Shown piece after piece: positions 1-7,475 of a DNA stretch of 27,747 bases. The notes under the pieces are model-generated. The model was not told the origin of the DNA, made no database searches, and saw only the letters and a program-made list of their open reading frames with translations. Position 1 is the stretch's first letter. Every line of letters begins with the position of its first letter. The DNA comes from an uncultured Lysobacterales bacterium (GTDB lineage: Bacteria; Pseudomonadota; Gammaproteobacteria; Xanthomonadales; Xanthomonadaceae). The DNA lies in the NCBI GenBank assembly GCA_946886865.1, contig CAMPJI010000028.1:1-27747 (forward strand), written 5' to 3'. The position numbers were made by a program, and so were the translations under genes.

Positions 1-1070
1 AAATCCGCGCCGGCCGCATGGTCGTGATCGTCGACGACGAGGACCGCGAGAACGAGGGCGACCTGATCATGGCGGCCGAGCTGGTCAAGCCGTCGGACAT
101 CAACTTCATGGTGACCCACGCGCGCGGGCTGGTCTGCCTGTCATTGATCCGCGACCGCTGCCGGCAGCTGGGCCTGCCGCCGATGGTCCGCGACAACACC
201 TCGCAGCACCACACCAACTTCACCGTCAGCATCGAGGCGGCCGAGGGCGTCACCACCGGCATCAGCGCCTACGACCGCGCCCACACCATCCGCACCGCGG
301 TGCGGCCGGACGCCTCGCCGTCGGACCTCAACCAGCCCGGCCACATCTTCCCGCTGATGGCCCAGCCCGGCGGCGTGCTCAACCGCGCCGGCCACACCGA
401 AGCCGCGGCCGACCTGGCGCTGCTGGCGGGGCTGGAGCCGGCCGGCGTGCTGGTGGAGATCCTCAACCCCGACGGCTCGATGGCGCGGCGACCGGAGCTG
501 GAGGCGTTCGCCGCCGAACACGGGCTGAAGATCGGGTCGATCGAGGCACTGATCCGCCATCGCCTCGAGACCGAGCACACGGTGGAGCGCGTGGACGCGC
601 GCGATATCGAGACCGAGCACGGCCCGTTCCAGCTGGTGACCTACCGCGACCGCCTCAGCCACGGCCTGCACTTCGCGCTGGTGCGCGGCACGCCCGACAA
701 GGCCGAGCCGACCCTGGTGCGCGTGCATGTGCAGAACCCGCTGGCCGACGCGCTGCACTGGCGCCGCCCGGACTTCGGCCCGGCCGTGGGCGAGGTGCTG
801 GCCGCGATCGCCGCCGAGGGCGGCGGCGCGCTGGTGCTGCTGGGCGAGAACGCCAATGCCGATGCGCTGCTGGCGCGCATCCAGGCGCCGGTGCAGCCCG
901 ACGACGAGCCCGCGCCCGGCCACGCCCTCGCCGAATGGCGTCGCAACGGCGCCGGCGCGCAGATCCTGGCCGACCTCGGGCTGGGGCGCCTGCGCGTGCT
1001 CGGCACGCCGCGCAAGCAGGTCGGCCTGGCCGGCTACGGCCTGGAAGTCGTCGAGTACGTCGCGCTCTGA
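1..1070 (+). CDS. ribB: 3,4-dihydroxy-2-butanone-4-phosphate synthase with degenerate GTP cyclohydrolase II-like C-terminal domain (5' partial)
   Basis: Converts ribulose 5-phosphate to 3,4-dihydroxy-2-butanone 4-phosphate, the four-carbon precursor of riboflavin, in the cytoplasm. The frame is open to the window edge and reads IRAGR before the first ATG at 18, as RibB proteins do ahead of [14 protein letters not shown], so the true start lies upstream. Family motifs follow in order: the acidic [10 protein letters not shown] loop, [45 protein letters not shown] and NPDGSMA. From about residue 190 the protein resembles RibA, but the region that normally carries three zinc-binding cysteines (about 717-780) has none, and the RQEGRGIGL-type catalytic motif is replaced by [10 protein letters not shown]. 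The domain is therefore probably not a working cyclohydrolase. ribH, the next enzyme of the pathway, follows after 91 bp. An FMN riboswitch, if present, would lie upstream of the window. Confidence 0.93.
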   Translation, partial: IRAGRMVVIVDDEDRENEGDLIMAAELVKPSDINFMVTHARGLVCLSLIRDRCRQLGLPPMVRDNTSQHHTNFTVSIEAAEGVTTGISAYDRAHTIRTAVRPDASPSDLNQPGHIFPLMAQPGGVLNRAGHTEAAADLALLAGLEPAGVLVEILNPDGSMARRPELEAFAAEHGLKIGSIEALIRHRLETEHTVERVDARDIETEHGPFQLVTYRDRLSHGLHFALVRGTPDKAEPTLVRVHVQNPLADALHWRRPDFGPAVGEVLAAIAAEGGGALVLLGENANADALLARIQAPVQPDDEPAPGHALAEWRRNGAGAQILADLGLGRLRVLGTPRKQVGLAGYGLEVVEYVAL

Positions 1071-1117
1071 GTGGCTGCAGGCCGCGCCCGGCCGCGTGCG
1101 GCCCGGCGCCGCCGAGC

Positions 1118-1140
1118 GCCGGCCCCGGGCCGGCTACACT
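1118..1140 (+). promoter_or_regulatory. Putative ribH promoter: 17-bp palindrome abutting a -10 element
   Basis: GCCGGCCC-C-GGGCCGGC is a perfect inverted repeat at 1118-1134, followed directly by TACACT (1135-1140), a good -10 hexamer for a very GC-rich genome. Transcription would begin near 1147, about 15 nt before ribH. No convincing -35 is visible. The palindrome could instead be a hairpin at the end of the ribBA transcript, but no T run follows it. Confidence 0.4.
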
Positions 1141-1161
1141 AGCGCCCCCCGCCGAGACCCG

Positions 1162-1647
1162 ATGCCCATGCCCCATATCGAAGGCGACCTGCGCCGCCCC
1201 GCCGGCGCGCGCTACGCCATCATCGCCAGCCGCTGGAACCCGCGCATCACCGACACCCTGGTGGCCGGCGCCCGCAAGACGTTTGCCGAGCACGGCGTGG
1301 ACGATGACGCGGTCGACGTGGTCCGGGTGCCGGGCGCTTGGGAGATCCCGCTGGTCGCCGGCCGCCTGGCGCGCAGCGGCGGCCATGCCGCGATCGTCGC
1401 GCTGGGCTGCGTGGTGCGCGGCGATACCCGCCACTTCGAGCAGGTGGCCGACGGCTGCTCGGACGGGCTGATGCGCGTCGCGCTGGACACCGGCGTGCCG
1501 GTCGCCAACGGCGTGCTGGCCGTGGACCGGTTCGAGGATGCGCAGGCGCGTGCCGGCGGCAGCCATGGAAACAAGGGCGAGGAGGCCGCGCTGGTCGTGA
1601 TCGAGATGAGCCACCTGATGCAGCAGTTGCCGGAGGTGTCGCGATGA
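1162..1647 (+). CDS. ribH: 6,7-dimethyl-8-ribityllumazine synthase
   Basis: Condenses 5-amino-6-ribitylamino-uracil with dihydroxybutanone phosphate (the product of the gene before it) to lumazine, the penultimate riboflavin step. The protein is 161 aa, the normal size. Visible motifs are the SRWN substrate loop, [20 protein letters not shown] with the conserved catalytic-region histidine, and the NKGEEAA helix near the C-terminus. Two in-frame ATGs (1162, 1168) are possible; both follow only a weak GAGA ribosome-binding site and 1162 is used here. The stop overlaps the nusB start in an ATGA, so the two are translationally coupled. The ribBA-ribH-nusB-thiL order is a standard proteobacterial arrangement. 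Confidence 0.95.
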   Translation: MPMPHIEGDLRRPAGARYAIIASRWNPRITDTLVAGARKTFAEHGVDDDAVDVVRVPGAWEIPLVAGRLARSGGHAAIVALGCVVRGDTRHFEQVADGCSDGLMRVALDTGVPVANGVLAVDRFEDAQARAGGSHGNKGEEAALVVIEMSHLMQQLPEVSR

Positions 1648-2099
1648 ACCGCCGCCGCCCTGATGGCGTCGACCCCGTCGCCCGCTCACGTGCCCGCCGC
1701 CGTGCGCTGCAGGCGGTGTACGCCTGGCAGATGTCGGGCACCGGCGCGCGCGAGGTGATCGCGCAGTTCGCCCACGAGCAGGCCAAGGAGCCGGCCGACC
1801 TGGCGTACTTCGAAGACCTGGTGCGCGGTGTCGACGAACACCGCAAGGACCTGGACGCCGCGCTGGCGCCGTTCCTGGACCGCGACATCGAGCAGGTCGA
1901 CGCGATCGAGCGCGCCGTGCTGCGCCTGGCCGCCTACGAGCTGCGCCACCGCCCGGACGTGCCCTACCGCGTGGTGATCAACGAGGCCATCGAAATCGCC
2001 AAGCGCTTCGGCGCCGAGCACGGCCACACCTACGTCAACGGCGTGCTGGACCATGCCGCCGCCGACTGGCGTTCGGTCGAGGTCGGCGCCGCGCGCTAG
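1644..2099 (+). CDS. nusB: Transcription antitermination factor NusB
   Basis: NusB binds boxA RNA with NusE (ribosomal protein S10) and supports antitermination of rRNA operons. The 151-aa all-helical protein shows the family's N-terminal arginine-rich [16 protein letters not shown] segment, the central [20 protein letters not shown] helix region, the [14 protein letters not shown] helix and the closing [10 protein letters not shown] motif. It begins at the ATG within the ribH stop codon, and this 4-bp overlap decides the start. thiL follows in the same direction after a 145-bp gap filled by a repeat, so the usual tight nusB-thiL spacing has been opened. Confidence 0.96.
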   Translation: MNRRRPDGVDPVARSRARRRALQAVYAWQMSGTGAREVIAQFAHEQAKEPADLAYFEDLVRGVDEHRKDLDAALAPFLDRDIEQVDAIERAVLRLAAYELRHRPDVPYRVVINEAIEIAKRFGAEHGHTYVNGVLDHAAADWRSVEVGAAR

Positions 2100-2107
2100 C
2101 TGTTGCG

Positions 2108-2209
2108 CCCTCCCTGTGAGCAGGGGCGGGTCGGGGAGGGTGCTTCGCGCGCGAGGTCCACTCGGCAAGAGCAGCCTCCCAACCTCCCCTAGCCTCGCAG
2201 GGGGAGGAG
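2108..2209. repeat. REP/BIME-like pair of inverted GC-rich palindromes between nusB and thiL
   Basis: Two related units lie head to head. The first (about 2108-2145) is built on CCCTCCC...GGGAGGG. The second (about 2167-2209) contains CCTCCCC...GGGGGAGG and, read on the opposite strand, aligns with the first including its TGCTT-like tail. About 21 bp separate them. This is the geometry of bacterial interspersed mosaic elements made of paired REP units. RNA from the region could fold into two hairpins or one long stem between nusB and thiL. The element family was not searched. Confidence 0.6.
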
Positions 2210-2244
2210 CGAAACCCGAACGCGGCACGCCCCAGGGAACGGCC

Positions 2245-3210
2245 TTGGAATTCGACCTGATCCAACGCATCCGCCAGCGCGCCAGCACCCGCGACGACGT
2301 GGTGCTGGGCATTGGCGACGACGCCGCGCTGCTGCAGCCGCCGGCGGGCCGCCAGCTGGTCGTGGCGATGGACACGCTCAACGCCGGTGTGCATTTCCCG
2401 GTCGATACCGCGCCTGCCGACATCGGCTGGAAGGCACTGGCGGTCAACCTCTCCGACCTCGCCGCCATGGGCGCGGAACCGGCGTGGTGCACGCTCTCGC
2501 TGTTGTTGCCCGAGGCCGACGCCGCATGGCTGGACGCTTTTCTCGACGGATTCCTGGACCTGGCGGACCGTTACCGCGTGTCGCTGGTAGGCGGCGACAC
2601 CACCCGAGGTCCGCTGTCGGTGTGCGTCACGGTGCACGGCTTCGTCGAACCGGGCCGTGCGCTGCGCCGCGACGGCGCGCGCGTCGGGGACGATGTCTGG
2701 GTGACCGGTACGCTGGGCGACGCGGCCGCGGCACTGTCGCTCCTTCTCGCCGCGCAGGGGCCAGTGGCTGAGGCGGAGCCTGTGGCGACATTGCGCCGCC
2801 GGCTGGATCGTCCGGAGCCGCGCGTTGCGATCGGCCTCGCGCTTGCCGGCATTGCGCATGCGGCGATCGACGTGTCCGACGGGCTGCTCGCGGACCTCGG
2901 CCACGTCGCGCGGGCCAGCGGCGTCTCGATCCACATCGACGTGGATGCGCTGCCAACCTCCGATCCGTTGAAGGCGACCTTGGACGCAGAGGCACGACGT
3001 GCCCTGCAGGCGACCGGTGGGGACGACTACGAGCTCTGCTTCACCGCGCCCGTGCAGGCGCGTGACCGCATCGTGTCGCTGGCCGCACGCCTTGGCCTGG
3101 GGATCACCCGCATCGGTCGCGTCACGGAAGGCGAAGGCGTGCACGCGCATCGTGCCGACGGAACCGGGTGGCATCCCCGTCGCAGCGGCTACTCGCATTT
3201 CGAGGGCTGA
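2245..3210 (+). CDS. thiL: Thiamine-monophosphate kinase
   Basis: Phosphorylates thiamine monophosphate to thiamine pyrophosphate with ATP, the last step of cofactor synthesis. Motifs typical of the AIR-synthase/ThiL fold are visible: GIGDDAALL near residue 23, NLSDLAAMGA, GGDTT, DVSDGLLADL and GGDDYELCF, with the common C-terminal GYSHF. The frame is open back into nusB, but homology starts at EFDLIQRIRQRA, immediately after a TTG at 2245 with AGGGA just upstream, so a TTG start giving 321 aa is preferred. A pgpA gene often follows thiL, but here thiL ends convergent to an FAD oxidase gene. The unusual start and the preceding repeat suggest modest expression. Confidence 0.93.
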   Translation: MEFDLIQRIRQRASTRDDVVLGIGDDAALLQPPAGRQLVVAMDTLNAGVHFPVDTAPADIGWKALAVNLSDLAAMGAEPAWCTLSLLLPEADAAWLDAFLDGFLDLADRYRVSLVGGDTTRGPLSVCVTVHGFVEPGRALRRDGARVGDDVWVTGTLGDAAAALSLLLAAQGPVAEAEPVATLRRRLDRPEPRVAIGLALAGIAHAAIDVSDGLLADLGHVARASGVSIHIDVDALPTSDPLKATLDAEARRALQATGGDDYELCFTAPVQARDRIVSLAARLGLGITRIGRVTEGEGVHAHRADGTGWHPRRSGYSHFEG

Positions 3211-3215
3211 TGCGT

Positions 3216-3238
3216 GGGTGCGACGCAAGTCGCGACCC
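3216..3238. other. Hairpin between convergent thiL and FAD-oxidase genes
   Basis: GGGT-GCGAC, a GCAA tetraloop and GTCGC-(G)-ACCC form a nine-pair stem with one bulge in the 60-bp gap between two converging genes. There is no T run on either strand, so it is not a standard intrinsic terminator; it may protect 3' ends or help stop transcription. Function is inferred from position only. Confidence 0.4.
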
Positions 3239-3270
3239 GTATCCGGTCAGCGCCCCGGTGCCATCCCCCC

Positions 3271-4653
3271 TCAAGCGGGCGGCAGCAGCTTTCCCGGGTT
3301 GAGGATGCCGTCGGGGTCGAACACCGACTTGAGCTGCCGCATCAGGGCGAGGGTCGGCGCATCCACGGCCTGCGGCATGAAGTCGCGCTTGGCCAGGCCG
3401 ATGCCGTGCTCGCCCGACAGCGTGCCGCCCAGCGAGATGGCCAGGGCAAACACCCGGGCCAGGGCCGCCTGGGCGCGCTGCAACTGCGACGCGTCGGCCG
3501 GGTCGTACATCAGGTTGACGTGCAGGTTGCCGTTGCCGGCGTGCCCGAAGCAGACGATCGGCAGGTCGAACTCGCGCGCCAGGACCTGCACGCCGTCGAC
3601 CAGCTGGGGGATGCGCGACACCGGCACCACCACGTCCTCGTTGATCTTGCCCGGCGCCAGCGTGCGCAGCGCCGGCGACAGGGCGTTGCGTGCGGCCCAC
3701 AGCCGGGTGCGCGCGGTTTCGTCGGCCGCGTCGTCCAGCGAGACCAGCCCGTCGCCACCGGCGGCGCGCATGAGCGCTTCGATGTCGTGGGGCAGGCGGG
3801 CGGGGTCGCCGTCGGCCTCGATCATCAGCAATGCGCCGGCGTCGGGCGGCAGGTCGGCGCCGCCGACATCGCGCGCCAGCCGCACCGCGTGCGCATCCAT
3901 GAACTCCAGCATCGACGGCGTCACCGGCTGCGCCATCAGTCGCGCCACGGCCTGCGCGGCACTGGAGACATCCCGATAGACCGCGCGCAGCGCGCGGCGC
4001 GCGGGCGGCGCCGGCGTGAGGCGCAGCGTCGCCTCGACGATCAACGCCAGCGTGCCTTCGCTGCCGACCAGCAGCCGGTGCAGGTCCAGCCCGGTCGAAC
4101 CCTTGGTGGTTGCCGTGCCGCTGGTGATGAGCTCGCCGGCGCCGGTGACGGCGGTCAGGGCCAGCACGTTGTCGCGGCTGGCGCCGTACTTCACCGCGCG
4201 CGGGCCGCCGGCGTTGCAGGCGAGGTTGCCGCCGACGGTGCTGAAGGCGGCGCTGGTGGGATCCGGTGGCCAGAACAGCGCATGCGGTGCGAGCGCGGCC
4301 TGGAGGTCGCCATTGAGCACGCCGGGCTCGACCACGGCGCAGCGGTCGCCGGGGCGGATGTCGAGGATACGGTCCATGCGCTCGAACGACACCACCACCC
4401 CACCGTCGACCGGCACCGCCGCGCCGGTGGTGTTGGTGCCGCGGCCGCGGGCCACCACGGGCACGCGGTGGCGGCGGCAGGCGCGCACCAGCTCGAGCAC
4501 CTGCGCGCGGCCGCGCGGCAGGGCGACCGCGTCGGGCAGCGCCTCGCGCCGTGAGTTGTCGTAGCCGTAGCCGACACGTTCGCCAGGGTCGGTGCGCAGG
4601 CCGTCGCCGAGCAGGTCGGCGAGTTCGCGCAGCAGGGCGTCGGGCAGCGTCAT
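3271..4653 (-). CDS. FAD-binding (PCMH-type) oxidase, GlcD / D-lactate dehydrogenase-like
   Basis: A 460-aa flavoprotein of the family that oxidises D-2-hydroxy acids such as glycolate, D-lactate or D-2-hydroxyglutarate; the exact substrate cannot be told from sequence. The N-terminal FAD-binding domain shows GRGTNTTGAAVP, GGNLACNAGGPRAVKYG and GSEGTLALIVEATLRL. The C-terminal FAD-oxidase domain shows KINEDVVVPVSRIP, the metal- or substrate-binding FGHAGNGNLHVN, GGTLSGEHGIGLAKRDFM and the closing DPDGILNPGKLL. Length is normal for the family. The start is an ATG 19 bp after yraN on the same strand, so it is probably the last gene of the lpoA-yraN operon. No metabolic partner gene is adjacent. 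Confidence 0.9.
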   Translation of the reverse strand: MTLPDALLRELADLLGDGLRTDPGERVGYGYDNSRREALPDAVALPRGRAQVLELVRACRRHRVPVVARGRGTNTTGAAVPVDGGVVVSFERMDRILDIRPGDRCAVVEPGVLNGDLQAALAPHALFWPPDPTSAAFSTVGGNLACNAGGPRAVKYGASRDNVLALTAVTGAGELITSGTATTKGSTGLDLHRLLVGSEGTLALIVEATLRLTPAPPARRALRAVYRDVSSAAQAVARLMAQPVTPSMLEFMDAHAVRLARDVGGADLPPDAGALLMIEADGDPARLPHDIEALMRAAGGDGLVSLDDAADETARTRLWAARNALSPALRTLAPGKINEDVVVPVSRIPQLVDGVQVLAREFDLPIVCFGHAGNGNLHVNLMYDPADASQLQRAQAALARVFALAISLGGTLSGEHGIGLAKRDFMPQAVDAPTLALMRQLKSVFDPDGILNPGKLLPPA

Positions 4654-4672
4654 GGTCGGGCGCCTGGTGTCG

Positions 4673-5062
4673 TCAGCAATCGTCGGCGCGGAACGCGTCG
4701 CGCAGCCAGTTCAACTGGGGCGAGCCGGCGTCGCCGGAGGCTTCGACCACGTCGAAGCGGCACGAGGCGTCGGCGTAGCGGGGGTGCGACTGCAGGAACG
4801 CCTGCGCCGCGCGCACCAGCCGGCGCCGCTTGGCCGGCGTCACCGAGGCGGCACCGCCACCGAACGCGTCGTCATGCCGGTGGCGGACCTCGACGAACAC
4901 CAGCGATTCCGATCGGCCCGTCGCGTCCCACATCACCAGGTCCAGTTCGCCGAACCGGTAGCCGACGTTGCGCGCGATTTCGCGCAGCCCCGCGCGCTTG
5001 AGGTGTGCGCAGGCCGCGGCCTCGACCGCGGCCCCGGTGTCGCGTGTGTCAGCGCTCGGCAC
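4673..5062 (-). CDS. yraN: YraN family (UPF0102) endonuclease-fold protein
   Basis: A 129-aa member of the UPF0102/YraN family, predicted to adopt a PD-(D/E)XK nuclease-like fold; its biological role is not settled. The core is visible as [12 protein letters not shown], giving the conserved Glu and Asp, followed by LVFVEVRHR with the second acidic residue, then [17 protein letters not shown]. The only suitable start is a GTG at 5062, giving a 14-bp overlap with the lpoA 3' end and therefore probable translational coupling. The pairing with lpoA, and with rsmI divergent upstream, matches the rsmI-lpoA-yraN cluster of enterobacteria; diaA, the next gene there, is not present here. Confidence 0.9.
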   Translation of the reverse strand: MPSADTRDTGAAVEAAACAHLKRAGLREIARNVGYRFGELDLVMWDATGRSESLVFVEVRHRHDDAFGGGAASVTPAKRRRLVRAAQAFLQSHPRYADASCRFDVVEASGDAGSPQLNWLRDAFRADDC

Positions 5063-6443
5063 CGGCCAGCGGCACCTGTCGGCCGCCGATGAAGGTCGAC
5101 CACGCCGGCGTGCGCTGCACCTGGCCGAAGCCGTCGATCCGCAGGGTGCCGGTCGCGCCGTCGACGCGGCCGTCGGCGCTCAGTGCGAGGTGCTCGAGGT
5201 AGGCGGTCAACAGCCACGCATCGAAGCCGAACGCGAACAGCCGCGCGCCGCCGCCCTTGGCGGTCGGCAGCGTGGCGGCCGCACTCTCGATGCCGGGCAG
5301 GCCGCGGATGCTGCGGTTGTTCCAGGCGATGGTCGGGAACGCGATGCCGTCCAGCACGCTGTCCTCTTCGGCCTTGCCGGTGCCCGACAGCAGCTGCGAG
5401 GTCGCCACGCGCGGCTTGCCGGCCAGTCCGGCCATCGCCAGCTTCGGCACCACGCCATGCGCATCCTCGCCGCGCACGGCCAGGAACACCGCATCGACGC
5501 CCCCTTCCTTCTGCGCGAACACCGAGAAGTCCTCGGTGCGCGAGCCGACGACGTCGGTCACCACGCCGCCGCGTTCGGCCAGGCGCTCGCGCAGGGACGC
5601 GATCGCGCGCTGCTGGGTATCGGACTCGCCGCCGACGGCCAGCACACGCTTCGCCCCGCGGTCGAGCAGGTAGTCGGCCGCCGCGGCGCCTTCGTCTTCC
5701 GGCGACAGCGCGAAGCTGGCGTTGCCCGCCGGCGGCGCGACGGTGCCGCGGTTGAGCGCCAGCACCGGCACCTGCAGGGTGCCGCGCCCGAACAGCGCGT
5801 CCACTTCATCGCGCCCGAGCGGGCCGACGACGAAGTCATGGCCGCCGGCCACCGCGCGGTCATACGCCGACAGGGTGCCGCCCGCGGTGCCGTGGGTGTC
5901 GATGAAGGTGATTTCCGGGCGGCGACGGCGCTCACCGTAGTAGCCGGCCAGCAGGCCGTCGCGCACCGGCGAGGCGGCCGTTGCCAGGTCGCCGGACAAC
6001 GGCAGCAGCACGGCCAGGCGCATCGGCGGACGGTAGCCATCGCTGTCGGCCGGCGGGCGGTTGCCGGCATCGAACTGCCACTGCATGCGGTCGAACGGCC
6101 GCGGCAGCGGCTGGCCGCGGCGCAGCAGCGCGCGCCCGGCGTAGTTGTAGAGCGGGTCGCCTTCGGGGATGGCCGCGGCTTCGCGCGCGAGCGTTCCGTC
6201 GTCCAGCTGCGAGAGCAGGGTGTCGATGCGCGCGTCGGTGCGGGTCCGCTCCGTGCCGGACAGGCCGGCGGCGTCACGCGCCAGTTGCGAAGCCTCGGCG
6301 ATCACCGGGCTCTGCACCACCGGCTCGGGCGCGGGTGCGGTGCGGGTGGTGACCGCGCCGCAACCGGCGACCAGTCCCAGCACCAGTGCGGCCAGCACCG
6401 TGCGCACGGCGAGCGGGGTAGCGCGTGTCATCGAAGGGCTCAT
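5049..6443 (-). CDS. lpoA: LpoA/LppC-family lipoprotein, penicillin-binding protein activator (short form)
   Basis: Outer-membrane lipoprotein family whose E. coli member spans the periplasm to activate PBP1A. A hydrophobic signal of about 18 residues ends in the lipobox VAGC (Cys28 from the ATG at 6443), so export and lipidation are predicted. The C-terminal two thirds is the periplasmic-binding-protein-like LppC domain: [65 protein letters not shown] and [11 protein letters not shown]. The protein is 464 aa against about 680 in E. coli LpoA, and the N-terminal TPR-like region is much reduced. Alternative starts are a TTG at 6449, which has a better-spaced GAGG, and an ATG at 6431. It heads a leftward operon with yraN and the FAD oxidase. 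Confidence 0.9.
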   Translation of the reverse strand: MSPSMTRATPLAVRTVLAALVLGLVAGCGAVTTRTAPAPEPVVQSPVIAEASQLARDAAGLSGTERTRTDARIDTLLSQLDDGTLAREAAAIPEGDPLYNYAGRALLRRGQPLPRPFDRMQWQFDAGNRPPADSDGYRPPMRLAVLLPLSGDLATAASPVRDGLLAGYYGERRRRPEITFIDTHGTAGGTLSAYDRAVAGGHDFVVGPLGRDEVDALFGRGTLQVPVLALNRGTVAPPAGNASFALSPEDEGAAAADYLLDRGAKRVLAVGGESDTQQRAIASLRERLAERGGVVTDVVGSRTEDFSVFAQKEGGVDAVFLAVRGEDAHGVVPKLAMAGLAGKPRVATSQLLSGTGKAEEDSVLDGIAFPTIAWNNRSIRGLPGIESAAATLPTAKGGGARLFAFGFDAWLLTAYLEHLALSADGRVDGATGTLRIDGFGQVQRTPAWSTFIGGRQVPLAGAER

Positions 6444-6481
6444 CGGCAACCGTTGCCTCGGGGGCGTTCGCGTGAAAGGGG

Positions 6482-6491
6482 TACGATTCTA
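6482..6491. promoter_or_regulatory. Overlapping divergent -10 elements for rsmI (+) and lpoA (-)
   Basis: In the roughly 70-bp divergent gap, TACGAT (6482-6487) reads rightward toward rsmI and TAGAAT (6486-6491, minus strand) reads leftward toward lpoA; they share two bases. Neither has a clear -35. Positions suit start sites near 6494 for rsmI and near 6479 for lpoA. If both are used they would be mutually exclusive. Confidence 0.4.
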
Positions 6492-6514
6492 CCCATCCCC
6501 CACGTGGAAGCACG

Positions 6515-7375
6515 ATGCAGACAGGCGCAGCGCCAAAGGCCGGCACGTTGTACGTCGTCGCCACCCCGATCGGCCACCTGGGCGACCTGTCCGTCCGCGC
6601 GCTGGAGACGCTGCGCACGGTCGATGCGATCTGCGCCGAGGACACGCGGCACACCCGGCAGTTGCTGTCGCACTTTGGCGTGGAGCGCCCGCTGATGGCA
6701 CTGCACGAGCACAACGAGGACGCACAGGCCGCGTCGCTGGTGAGGCGCCTGCTGGAAGGCGAATCGCTGGCCCTGGTGTCGGACGCGGGCACGCCGCTGG
6801 TCAGCGATCCGGGCTATCGACTGGTGCGTGCCGCGCGCGCGGCCGGGCTGCGCGTGTCGCCGGTGCCGGGTGCGTGCGCGGCCATCGCGGCGTTGAGCGT
6901 GGCGGGCCTGCCGTCGGACCGCTTCGTGTTCGAAGGCTTCCTGCCGGCCAAGGGCGCGGCCCGGCGCGATCGGCTGGCCCGGCTGGTGCCGGAACCCCGC
7001 ACGCTGCTGTTCTACGAGTCGGGGCACCGGATCGAGGAGTCGCTGGCCGACATGGCCGCCGCGTTCGGACCCGAGCGCCCGGCGGTGCTGGCACGTGAGC
7101 TGACGAAGCTGTTCGAAACCGTGCTGGGCGAGACACTGGGCGAGTTGGTCGAGCAGGTCGGCGCCGACGCAAACCAGCGCAAGGGCGAGTTCGTGGTGAT
7201 GGTGCAGGGCGCCGGCGAGGACGCCGATGCGCGCGTCACCGAAGGCCGCCGCGTCTACGCCACGCTTGCCGCGCACCTGCCGCCTTCGACGGCGGCCAAG
7301 CTCGCGGCCGAGTTGACCGGCGCGCCACGAAAGGCGCTGTACGGGGGTGACGCGGGAATGGGCAACAGGGAATAG
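6515..7375 (+). CDS. rsmI: 16S rRNA (cytidine-1402-2'-O)-methyltransferase
   Basis: Methylates the 2'-O of C1402 in 16S rRNA at the decoding centre, using S-adenosylmethionine. The tetrapyrrole-methylase-like fold shows LYVVATPIGHLGDLS near the N-terminus, CAEDTRHTRQLL, LVSDAGTPLVSDPG, PVPGACAAIAAL, FYESGHRIEESL and KGEFVVMVQG. At 286 aa it has the normal length. The ATG at 6515 is preceded by GGAAG at good spacing. The last residues and the TAG stop fall in a short GGGAAT-rich stretch (7354-7379), so the C-terminal tail may be recent. It is divergent from lpoA and followed by rnpB, whose promoter lies about 90 bp downstream. Confidence 0.96.
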   Translation: MQTGAAPKAGTLYVVATPIGHLGDLSVRALETLRTVDAICAEDTRHTRQLLSHFGVERPLMALHEHNEDAQAASLVRRLLEGESLALVSDAGTPLVSDPGYRLVRAARAAGLRVSPVPGACAAIAALSVAGLPSDRFVFEGFLPAKGAARRDRLARLVPEPRTLLFYESGHRIEESLADMAAAFGPERPAVLARELTKLFETVLGETLGELVEQVGADANQRKGEFVVMVQGAGEDADARVTEGRRVYATLAAHLPPSTAAKLAAELTGAPRKALYGGDAGMGNRE

Positions 7376-7462
7376 GGAAGGTCGGGTACGCCCCGGCGTG
7401 GCAGCGCGTTCAGCCCACTGAACCGGATCGCCGTACCCGCCGCGTTGGCACGCCCGCTCCCG

Positions 7463-7468
7463 TACAAT
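7463..7468 (+). promoter_or_regulatory. -10 element of rnpB
   Basis: TACAAT sits 7 bp before the predicted 5' end of RNase P RNA, the expected spacing for a start site at about 7476. TTGGCA at 7445-7450 resembles a -35 but is only 12 bp away, too close for a canonical sigma-70 promoter, so the -35 is uncertain. Confidence 0.6.
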
Positions 7469-7475
7469 CGCTGCC

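Noticed and set aside
3210..3302. 30-codon frame whose ATG overlaps the thiL stop, as a coupled pgpA remnant
   Set aside because: The peptide has no PgpA features or hydrophobic segments and runs into the 3' end of the opposing oxidase gene; likely chance.
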